From: Cyanobacteriota bacterium
Lineage (GTDB): Bacteria > Cyanobacteriota > Cyanobacteriia > Phormidesmidales > Phormidesmidaceae
Direction: 5' to 3'
Assembly: GCA_027592485.1 (NCBI GenBank)
Contig: JAQCKL010000304.1
Span: 1 to 5,984, forward strand
DNA: 5,984 nt
In this document: piece after piece, positions 1-5,292 of the stretch
Layout: each line of letters opens with the position of its first letter
How positions within the stretch are numbered: the first letter of the stretch is position 1
Notes under the pieces: model-generated
The model's input: the letters and a program-made list of their open reading frames with translations, nothing else
The model's database searches: none
Told to the model about the DNA's origin: nothing
Made by a program: the position numbers and the translations under genes

Positions 1-2324
1 ACCTCCGCTCTAACCAAATCACGACGATCCCAGATAGTCTGGCCCAGCTCGCCAGCCTCCAACAGCTCAGCCTCGGCTTTAACCAAATCGCAACGATCCC
101 GAATAGTCTGGCCCAGCTCGCCAGCCTCCAACAGCTCGACCTCCGCTCCAACCAAATCACGACGATCCCGGATAGTCTGGCCCAGCTCGCCAGCCTCCAA
201 CAGCTCGGTCTCAGCTTTAACCAAATTACGATGATCCCGGATAGTCTGGCCCAGCTCGCCAGCCTTCAACAGCTCGGCCTCAGCTCTAACCAAATTACGA
301 CGATCCCGGATAGTCTGGTCCAGCTCGCCAGCCTCCAACAGCTCGGCCTCAGCTCTAACCAAATCACGACGATCCCGGATAGTCTGGCCCAGCTCGCCAG
401 CCTTGAGAAGCTTGATCTGCGGAGCAACCCTATTCCCATTCCCCCTGAGATTCTGGGTCCCAAGGAGTCTCAAGATCCCGGTGATCTGCCAGCCATCTTT
501 GACTACTACTTCCAGACCCTCGACCCCACCGCCACCGAGCCCCTCTACGAAGCCAAATTCATCATTGTGGGCGAGGGCGGTGCGGGCAAAACCTCGCTCT
601 CTAAAAAGCTGCTCGATCCGGCCTATGGGCTGACCCAGGACGAAGACTCCACTGAAGGCATCGACGTTCGCCCTTGGGAATTTGACCAACCGGATGGCAC
701 GCCCTTTCGCATCAATATGTGGGACTTTGGCGGTCAAGAAATCTACCATGCCACCCACCAATTTTTTCTCACCAAGCGCTCCCTCTATGCCCTTGTCGTC
801 GATACCCGCGAAGAAAATGCCAACCTCTACTACTGGCTGAAGGTGGTAGAACTGCTCGGCGACAATAGTCCCGTCTTTATTATCAAAAACGAGAAGCAAG
901 ACCGCCAATGTGAAGTCAACGAGCGCCAGCTGCGGGGAGAATTCACCAATCTAGAGAAAGTCTTTGCCGTTAACCTGGCCACCAACCGGGGCCTAGGCGA
1001 TGTCAAAACCGCCATCCAACAGCGCATCGTCCAGCTCGACCATGTGGGTACCCCACTCCCCAAAGTCTGGGTGCGCGTCCGCGCCGCCCTCGAAAACTAC
1101 GCCCAAAACTGCAACACTATTACCCTCGAAAAATACTATGAGCTGTGTCGCATCAGTCAGCTCACCGACAAGCAGCGGATGCTCAACCTCAGCCAGTACC
1201 TCCATGACCTGGGGGTGATTCTGCACTTTCAAGACGATCCGGTGCTCAAGCGCACCGTCATCCTCAAGCCTGAATGGGGCACCGCTGCGGTTTACCAAGC
1301 CCTGGACACCCAAGCCGTTCGGGACAACTTAGGCCGTTTTAGTCGGGCACAGCTCGATACCATCTGGGGCGCTGCCGAATATGCCGATCTGCGGGATGAG
1401 CTGCTGCAACTGATGATGCGGTTTAAGCTCTGCTATCTGATCCCCGGCACCCCAGACCAATACATTGCCCCCCACCTGCTCAACCCCGATGGCCCTGCCT
1501 ACGACTGGGATACCACCGGCAATCTGCTGTTGCGCTATCACTACGACTTCATGCCCAAGGGCATCCTCACCCGCTTCATTGTGGAGATGCACAAATTTAT
1601 CGAAGGACAAACCCTGGTGTGGAAAAGCGGCGTGGTGCTCACCAACGGCAGCGCCCGCGCTGAAGTCACCGAGTTGTATCACAAGGGCGAAATCCACATC
1701 CGGGTCAGCGGCATTCGCCCCAAAGAGCTCATGACCGTTATTACCCACGAAATCAACAAAATCAATCGTTCCTACGATCGCATCCAGGTCGATAAACTGA
1801 TCCCTTGCAACTGCACCAGTTGCCTCAACACCCAAGCCCCTCATTTCTACGAGCTGGATAGCCTCCATGAGCGCTTAGCCAACCACAAAGAAACCATTGA
1901 GTGCGGCAAGCCCCCCTATCAAGACGTTCGGGTACGGTCTCTTATTGATGAAGTCGTTGAACTGAAAGACTTCCGAGGTAACGAGCGAGAAGTCAGCATG
2001 TTCCAGAAAGATGGCTCTGCATTAAAGACCGCGCCATTGAATAAAGACACCTGGCCCACCCAAACCCTGCAAACGCCCACTAAATCTGCAAAAATCAGCC
2101 CCACCCAAAGACTGCAACTCCTCAAAACCCTGCGCGGTCTGCCCCGCCCCCAATTTGAGGATCTGCTCTTTGCCCTGCAACCCCCCGCTGGCAATGTTGC
2201 CGATGCCACCGCTCCCCAAAGCGATCGACTTTCCCAGCTTTTGACCTGGGCTGAAAGCGGCATCGGTTGTGGTCTCATTACCCTGCAAGAGACCCTGCAA
2301 ATGGCGATCGGCGATGAGCTGTAG
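1..2324 (+). CDS. LRR-Roc-COR (ROCO) family GTPase with C-terminal effector-associated-like domain, 5' partial
   Basis: The frame is open from the first complete codon at position 3, so the ATG at 231 lies inside the LRR array and is not the start; the true start is upstream of the window. 773 residues are visible, numbered here from position 3. Residues 1 to about 145 are 23-residue leucine-rich repeats. Residues about 183-350 are a Roc GTPase: P-loop GEGGAGKT (190-197), switch-II motif WDFGGQ (240-245), and KNEKQD (295-300) in place of canonical NKxD. Residues about 351-650 read as COR, the dimerisation module, ending in a CNCTSC cluster (602-607) and a further Cys at 634. After a polar linker, residues about 698-771 form a compact helical domain (PTQRLQLLKTL, PQFEDLLFAL, LLTWAESGIGCGL) resembling effector-associated adaptor domains of cyanobacterial conflict proteins. 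ROCO proteins are large intracellular GTP-dependent switches. A role in ligand sensing and signalling to an effector is inferred. It converges on ftsI. Confidence 0.9.
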   Translation, partial: LRSNQITTIPDSLAQLASLQQLSLGFNQIATIPNSLAQLASLQQLDLRSNQITTIPDSLAQLASLQQLGLSFNQITMIPDSLAQLASLQQLGLSSNQITTIPDSLVQLASLQQLGLSSNQITTIPDSLAQLASLEKLDLRSNPIPIPPEILGPKESQDPGDLPAIFDYYFQTLDPTATEPLYEAKFIIVGEGGAGKTSLSKKLLDPAYGLTQDEDSTEGIDVRPWEFDQPDGTPFRINMWDFGGQEIYHATHQFFLTKRSLYALVVDTREENANLYYWLKVVELLGDNSPVFIIKNEKQDRQCEVNERQLRGEFTNLEKVFAVNLATNRGLGDVKTAIQQRIVQLDHVGTPLPKVWVRVRAALENYAQNCNTITLEKYYELCRISQLTDKQRMLNLSQYLHDLGVILHFQDDPVLKRTVILKPEWGTAAVYQALDTQAVRDNLGRFSRAQLDTIWGAAEYADLRDELLQLMMRFKLCYLIPGTPDQYIAPHLLNPDGPAYDWDTTGNLLLRYHYDFMPKGILTRFIVEMHKFIEGQTLVWKSGVVLTNGSARAEVTELYHKGEIHIRVSGIRPKELMTVITHEINKINRSYDRIQVDKLIPCNCTSCLNTQAPHFYELDSLHERLANHKETIECGKPPYQDVRVRSLIDEVVELKDFRGNEREVSMFQKDGSALKTAPLNKDTWPTQTLQTPTKSAKISPTQRLQLLKTLRGLPRPQFEDLLFALQPPAGNVADATAPQSDRLSQLLTWAESGIGCGLITLQETLQMAIGDEL
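3..416 (+). repeat. Six tandem 69-bp LRR-coding units
   Basis: Six units of exactly 69 bp start at 3, 72, 141, 210, 279 and 348. A diverged capping repeat begins at 417 (LRSNPIPIPPEIL). Each unit encodes a 23-residue LRR of the pattern LxxNQITTIPDSLAQLASLQQLx. The stretch encoding DSLAQLASL is nearly invariant at the DNA level, silent sites included. Differences cluster at the x residues of the xLxxN segment, giving SLGF, DLRS, GLSF, GLSS, GLSS and DLRS at successive unit junctions. The array continues off the left edge, so the total copy number is unknown. Such similarity points to recent expansion by slippage or unequal recombination, and assembly collapse is possible here. Confidence 0.95.
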
Positions 2325-2409
2325 GGTGTGTTGGGCAAATGCCCAAACGCACCGCAGGGTTTGACTTGGCCTGTGGTGCGTTTGCTACCCAGCAACGCAA
2401 TCTACAGCT
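2317..2409. repeat. Inverted pair of REP-like GTAG-hairpin units (BIME-like)
   Basis: Perfect 8-bp ends AGCTGTAG (2317-2324) and CTACAGCT (2402-2409) bound a symmetrical element. The left unit is GTAG followed by a hairpin: stem 2325-2336 and 2341-2353, loop AAAT, with one wobble and one bulge. The right unit, read on the minus strand, is GTAG followed by a hairpin with arms 2391-2399 and 2377-2386 and a 4-nt loop. Both units end in AAACGCACC. About 21 bp separates them. A GTAG tetranucleotide at the foot of a hairpin is the hallmark of REP sequences mobilised by REP-associated (RAYT, IS200/IS605-like) transposases, and inverted pairs are called BIMEs. It lies between convergent genes and may help terminate transcription from both sides. 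The ROCO stop codon TAG (2322-2324) lies in the left end. Confidence 0.75.
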
Positions 2410-2432
2410 TTCCCCACAAAGCGGAAGAATCC

Positions 2433-4229
2433 TTAAGGCCGCACCCAAATCCCACCCAAAGCTTGAGGAGACGACGGGGGAATGCCCTCAAATACCACCA
2501 GGGCATCCATCACCTCTTTCACCAGCGGAGCCGCCACTGTCGAGCCGTAAATATTGTCGCCCCAGGGCTCATCAATCACCGCCAACACCACAAAACGCGG
2601 TGCTTCCACCGGCAAAATGCCCACAAAGCTAGTAATGCGACCATCGCCGTAATAGCCATACTCCGTCACCTTCTGGGCCGTGCCGGTTTTACCCGCGATC
2701 CGATAACCCGGCAGTTGCGCAGCCTTACCCGAGCCGTCACTCACCGTCTTTTCCATCATCTGCAGCACCGTTTGACTGGTTTCCGGTGAGAACACCACCT
2801 TCGGGGCTGGTCGTTGCGGTTGCCAGGTCAGATCCCCGTTCTCCCCCAGTAGCCCTTCCAGAACATGGGGGGTGACCAACTTGCCACCATTGGCGATCGC
2901 CCCATGCAGTTGCAGCAACTTTAAGGGCGTCAAGACCAACCCCTGCCCAAAAGAGGCCGTCGCCACATCCACCGGGCTATTGATAAATTGCTCTCGATCC
3001 TTCAGGGGCGGTGTCGCCTCAGCCGGCAGGTCAATGCCCGTGAGCTGGTCCAGTTCGAGTTTTTCCAACCATTCGTAAAACTCACTGGCGAGCATCTGAT
3101 TCATGATGCCCACCATGCCCACATTGCTGGAATACTGGAGCACCTCCGTAATGGTCAGCGTGCCTTGACGACCACTGGACTCATAGTCAGAGTTCTCAAT
3201 CGTCCACTCGTCTATTTGGATTTGGCCCGCATCATAGACCGTGCTGTCAGGGGCGATCGCCCCAGCCTCTAAGGCAATGGCCACATTAATGGGCTTCAGG
3301 GTCGAACCCGGTTCATAGAAATCGCTTACCACCCAGTTTTTGAGCCACTCTAAATCAGCGTCAAAGTAGCGATTGGGGTCAAAGGTGGGCTCTACGGCCA
3401 TGGCACGCAGGGCACCGGTATTGACATCCATCACCAGGACGGTGCCCCTAGCGGCGCTGTACTTCTCTAAGGTGTCTCGCAGGGCCTCCTGGGCAACCCG
3501 CTGGAGGCGGCTATCCAAGGTCAGTTGCAGCGGATCCGGCGTCTTGGTTTGGAGATTAGAGACCGGTAAAACCGCATCCAGATCAGGCAAGGTTGCCGAC
3601 TGAGGGACGGTCAAACGGCGCTGTTCAGTCATTTCCAAGCCCGTTTTGGCATTGCCCTCGATATCCACAAAACCGACCGTTTGGGCGAATAACTCTTGCT
3701 GGGGATAAAACCGCTGCTGCTGGGGAATCAGCTCTAGGCCATCCAGCCGTAAGCGCCGAATCTGCCGGGCGGTGTCCTCGGTGAGCCCCTCGGCCAAGCG
3801 CAGGCCCGTGTCTTGCTGGCGCAGTAATGCCGACAGCTGATTCGCCGGTTGATCTAAGACCGGTGCCAAGCTCTGCGCCACGACCCCCGGAGCCTGTCGG
3901 AACAGCATGGGGTGTCCGTACAGGGTGTATAGGGTGCGGTCAACGGCGAGTAAATTACCTTGGCGATCGGTAATGGGGCGGCGAGCTAACGGGAGGAGCG
4001 CCGGACGGACCTGTTGCTGGCGGGCCATCTCGTGCAGGGTATCCCCTTGCAGGAGCTGCAGATAGGCCAAGCGGGTCAGCAGCAAACAGGCTGCCACCAT
4101 CAGCAGCAACCAAATCAGTCGCGATCGCCGTTGGGGAGAGGCCTGAAACTGTTGAGGTCGGCGCTTAGGGCGCGATCTCCGGGGCCGGATTGGCGCTGGC
4201 AGATCAGAAAAAGCCGTTCGGTGGCGCAT
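2433..4229 (-). CDS. ftsI: FtsI, septal peptidoglycan transpeptidase (class B PBP)
   Basis: 598-residue class B penicillin-binding protein that cross-links peptidoglycan peptides at the division septum, acting with FtsW. A basic cytoplasmic tail (residues 1-37) precedes one membrane anchor (about 38-60). The PBP dimerisation domain follows (about 78-225), with a conserved DRQGNLLAVDRTLY segment. The transpeptidase domain (about 258-575) carries all three catalytic motifs: STLK with nucleophile Ser309, SSN at 367-369, and KTG at 514-516. No PASTA domains are present. The ATG at 4229 is chosen because an in-frame TAG lies two codons upstream (4233-4235); only a CTG at 4232 would be an alternative. 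No clear Shine-Dalgarno sequence is seen, as is common in cyanobacteria. It lies 56 bp downstream of the FtsL-like gene on the same strand, so co-transcription is likely. The elongasome PBP2 is the main alternative, but the FtsL-like neighbour and motif context favour FtsI. Confidence 0.9.
   Translation of the reverse strand: MRHRTAFSDLPAPIRPRRSRPKRRPQQFQASPQRRSRLIWLLLMVAACLLLTRLAYLQLLQGDTLHEMARQQQVRPALLPLARRPITDRQGNLLAVDRTLYTLYGHPMLFRQAPGVVAQSLAPVLDQPANQLSALLRQQDTGLRLAEGLTEDTARQIRRLRLDGLELIPQQQRFYPQQELFAQTVGFVDIEGNAKTGLEMTEQRRLTVPQSATLPDLDAVLPVSNLQTKTPDPLQLTLDSRLQRVAQEALRDTLEKYSAARGTVLVMDVNTGALRAMAVEPTFDPNRYFDADLEWLKNWVVSDFYEPGSTLKPINVAIALEAGAIAPDSTVYDAGQIQIDEWTIENSDYESSGRQGTLTITEVLQYSSNVGMVGIMNQMLASEFYEWLEKLELDQLTGIDLPAEATPPLKDREQFINSPVDVATASFGQGLVLTPLKLLQLHGAIANGGKLVTPHVLEGLLGENGDLTWQPQRPAPKVVFSPETSQTVLQMMEKTVSDGSGKAAQLPGYRIAGKTGTAQKVTEYGYYGDGRITSFVGILPVEAPRFVVLAVIDEPWGDNIYGSTVAAPLVKEVMDALVVFEGIPPSSPQALGGIWVRP
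2893..2900. repeat. HIP1 octamer (one of three)
   Basis: GCGATCGC, the highly iterated palindrome of many cyanobacterial genomes, lies here and at 3253-3260 and 4121-4128, all within ftsI. Near matches (GCGATCG) occur elsewhere in the window. They support a cyanobacterial origin. Confidence 0.85.
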
Positions 4230-4285
4230 CAGCTATGGGGCAAGGACAATCATGGTTTCGGAACTTAGGACAGATCGCGAGGCAG

Positions 4286-4789
4286 TTAGTATCCCATGGG
4301 GCTAGACGGCAAGGGCGGTGGTGCGGTTTCTGGAGTGGCACGTTCTGCCGGTGAGGGGGTCGGTGCGATCTCGGGATCTAGAAAAATGACATTCTTTTTA
4401 GGAGCCTCAACTTGCTCGTCTACCGCATCTTGAGCCAGATGATACTGCAAAACTGCTTTGGCAGAGGTGAGTTGCTGCTCTTGATGTTGGAGCTGACGCA
4501 GGGTCGCTGTGGTGGTATTTAACCGACGATCGGCTTGTACCGTCAAACCATATACCGCGAGGGTGACGCCCACTGTACCCATGGCCAGGCCAGTGGATAG
4601 GGTCTGCAGACCGATGAGGAGCTTTAGCCAAAGGGGCCGCTTGGCTTTGGGTAATGCTTGAACGACCGTTACTGCAGGCCGCCTAACCCGTTTGGAACTA
4701 GAGTCTCGACGGCGTGATTGAGGTTGAGACTGCGCAGAGGAGAATTGGGTCGGAGCAACAGACGGCTCAATCGGTAACGGCACGGACAT
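4286..4789 (-). CDS. FtsL-like bitopic cell-division protein (putative)
   Basis: 167 residues from the ATG at 4789. This start is preferred over a TTG at 4807 because AGGAG sits 6 nt upstream of the ATG and would lie inside the longer reading. The N-terminal 51 residues are Ser/Gln/Arg-rich and basic, probably cytoplasmic. A single hydrophobic segment spans about 53-84. A short Leu-patterned coiled coil follows (about 88-120, Leu 90, 97, 100, 107, 114), then a Pro/Thr-rich, probably disordered tail ending PSSPMGY. Basic tail, single membrane span and periplasmic coiled coil are the topology of FtsL/FtsB/DivIC-family divisome proteins, and ftsL lies just upstream of ftsI in many bacteria. Assignment rests on topology and gene order, not sequence identity, so a lineage-specific hypothetical protein is the alternative. 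Confidence 0.65.
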   Translation of the reverse strand: MSVPLPIEPSVAPTQFSSAQSQPQSRRRDSSSKRVRRPAVTVVQALPKAKRPLWLKLLIGLQTLSTGLAMGTVGVTLAVYGLTVQADRRLNTTTATLRQLQHQEQQLTSAKAVLQYHLAQDAVDEQVEAPKKNVIFLDPEIAPTPSPAERATPETAPPPLPSSPMGY

Positions 4790-4795
4790 TCCACA

Positions 4796-4800
4796 CTCCT
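4796..4800 (-). promoter_or_regulatory. Shine-Dalgarno site of the FtsL-like gene
   Basis: The minus strand reads AGGAG, then TGTGGA, then ATG (4789-4787). This is a consensus site with 6-nt spacing. It fixes the start at 4789 and argues against the in-frame TTG at 4807. Confidence 0.75.
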
Positions 4801-4850
4801 GAATCAAAGAGGCGAGCCTTAACCCTATCCCTAGGGGGAAATCACATCAG

Positions 4851-4883
4851 GCCACGCTAGATTACGGGCCATGCTAGCGTGGC
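4851..4883. repeat. Perfect 10-bp inverted repeat, possible operator or leader hairpin
   Basis: GCCACGCTAG (4851-4860) and CTAGCGTGGC (4874-4883) are perfect complements around a 13-nt centre. ATCAG (4846-4850) and CTGAT (4887-4891) extend the pairing by five bases beyond a 3-nt bulge. No T-run follows on either strand, so an intrinsic terminator is unlikely. The position 62 bp and more upstream of the FtsL-like start codon, over a candidate -10 and start site, suits a repressor operator or an RNA leader structure. Confidence 0.6.
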
Positions 4884-4899
4884 GGGCTGATCCCAGCAA
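4871..4899 (-). promoter_or_regulatory. Candidate sigma-70-type promoter for the FtsL-like/ftsI unit
   Basis: The minus strand reads TTGCTG (4899-4894), a 17-base spacer, then TAGCAT (4876-4871). The -35 is a weak match to TTGACA and the -10 matches TATAAT at four of six positions; the spacing is ideal. Transcription would start near 4864, giving a leader of about 75 nt. The -10 overlaps the right arm of a perfect inverted repeat. Weak matches of this quality can arise by chance. Confidence 0.35.
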
Positions 4900-4932
4900 G
4901 CTTTTCGCCAAAAGAAAATCTGACTGAAATAT

Positions 4933-4949
4933 CCCCTCCAAGGGAGGGG
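4933..4949 (-). terminator. Possible weak terminator of ilvB inside the first tandem repeat
   Basis: On the minus strand a 7-bp G/C-rich stem with a 3-nt loop is followed by ATATTTC and, some 14 bases later, a T-rich stretch (GATTTTCTTTT, 4920-4910). It is the last such structure between the ilvB stop and the candidate ftsL promoter. The missing direct U-tract makes this weak, and it lies about 340 bp past the ilvB stop. Confidence 0.25.
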
Positions 4950-5035
4950 TGGCCGTAGGCCGGGGTGGGTCTCCTCCAAGGGAAGGGTGGCCGTAGGCCG
5001 GGGTGGGTCTCCTCCAAGGGAGGGCCGGGGTGGGT
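4933..5035. repeat. 38-bp tandem palindromic repeat, three copies
   Basis: Copies lie at 4933-4970 (38 bp), 4971-5008 (38 bp) and 5009-5035 (27 bp). The third lacks an 11-bp internal block corresponding to GTGGCCGTAGG. Each full copy contains two small palindromes: CCCCTCC-AAG-GGAGGGG (4933-4949 in copy 1; imperfect in copy 2) and GGCC-GTA-GGCC (4951-4961), then CGGGGTGGGT. Similar GC-rich 37-38-bp palindromic repeats occur between cyanobacterial genes. There is no spacer between units, so this is not a CRISPR array. Open frames running through it are repeat artefacts. Confidence 0.9.
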
Positions 5036-5091
5036 CGGCTACCGCTTATGCATCAGTCTTCAATACCGGGCTATGGTGCGTTACGTTTCGC

Positions 5092-5146
5092 GATAACCGA
5101 CGTAGGGGCACCTCTTGTGGATGTCCTAACCTGCCGGATAACCGAC
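5092..5146 (+). repeat. REP-like GTAG hairpin flanked by 10-bp direct repeats
   Basis: GATAACCGAC occurs at 5092-5101 and again at 5137-5146. Between them lies a 35-bp insert that begins GTAG (5102-5105). The insert forms a hairpin from GGGCACC (5106-5112) and GGATGTCC (5119-5126) with one bulge and one wobble. GTAGGGGC-type hairpins are a frequent cyanobacterial repeat form. Just upstream, GGTGCGTTA (5075-5083) matches the end of the units near 2375, suggesting decayed remains of a similar element. Confidence 0.5.
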
Positions 5147-5195
5147 TGAATAACACGGATGGGGAAATGGGTTGGTCGAGGGGCGATCGGCAGAG

Positions 5196-5214
5196 GGTGG
5201 GCAAAAGACCCACC
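5196..5214. repeat. Small hairpin GGTGGG/CCCACC
   Basis: GGTGGG (5196-5201) and CCCACC (5209-5214) pair around CAAAAGA. The hairpin lies about 80 bp past the ilvB stop on the minus strand. No T-run follows on that strand, so termination activity is doubtful. Confidence 0.4.
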
Positions 5215-5292
5215 ACAACACCGGTAAATTCCTTCCTGGAAACCGCCTTAGAGACCGAACCAGGGATGTGTATAAGCGGCAATGCTTATGCT

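Larger units (their letters stand above)
5036..5292. other. Intergenic space, no convincing gene
   Basis: Between the tandem repeats and the ilvB stop, no frame on either strand shows a recognisable protein, a good ribosome site or a coding-like composition. A long plus-strand open frame that crosses here starts in the repeat array and runs antisense through ilvB. No tRNA or riboswitch was recognised. The visible content is repeat debris and small hairpins, listed separately. Confidence 0.7.

Noticed and set aside
231..233. ATG at 231 as the ROCO start
   Set aside because: It is a Thr-to-Met change within a repeat unit; the frame and the LRR pattern continue upstream to the window edge, and no ribosome site precedes it.
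3..416. Diversity-generating retroelement variable region
   Set aside because: Variable sites do not show adenine-specific change, and no template repeat or reverse transcriptase is visible. Slippage or recombination among tandem units explains the pattern.
1329..1868. Minus-strand open frame of about 180 codons inside the ROCO gene
   Set aside because: It is antisense to the conserved COR region, has no recognisable domain and arises from codon bias of the true gene.
4933..5035. CRISPR array
   Set aside because: Units are directly adjacent with no unique spacers, and each unit has internal palindromes.
5262..5280. Resemblance to the Tn5/Nextera mosaic end (GATGTGTATAAG)
   Set aside because: Twelve bases match, but the following bases (CGGCAA) do not match the rest of the 19-base end (AGACAG), and the sequence runs on into a normal ilvB 3' end. 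Chance is likely, though a read check here would settle adapter contamination.
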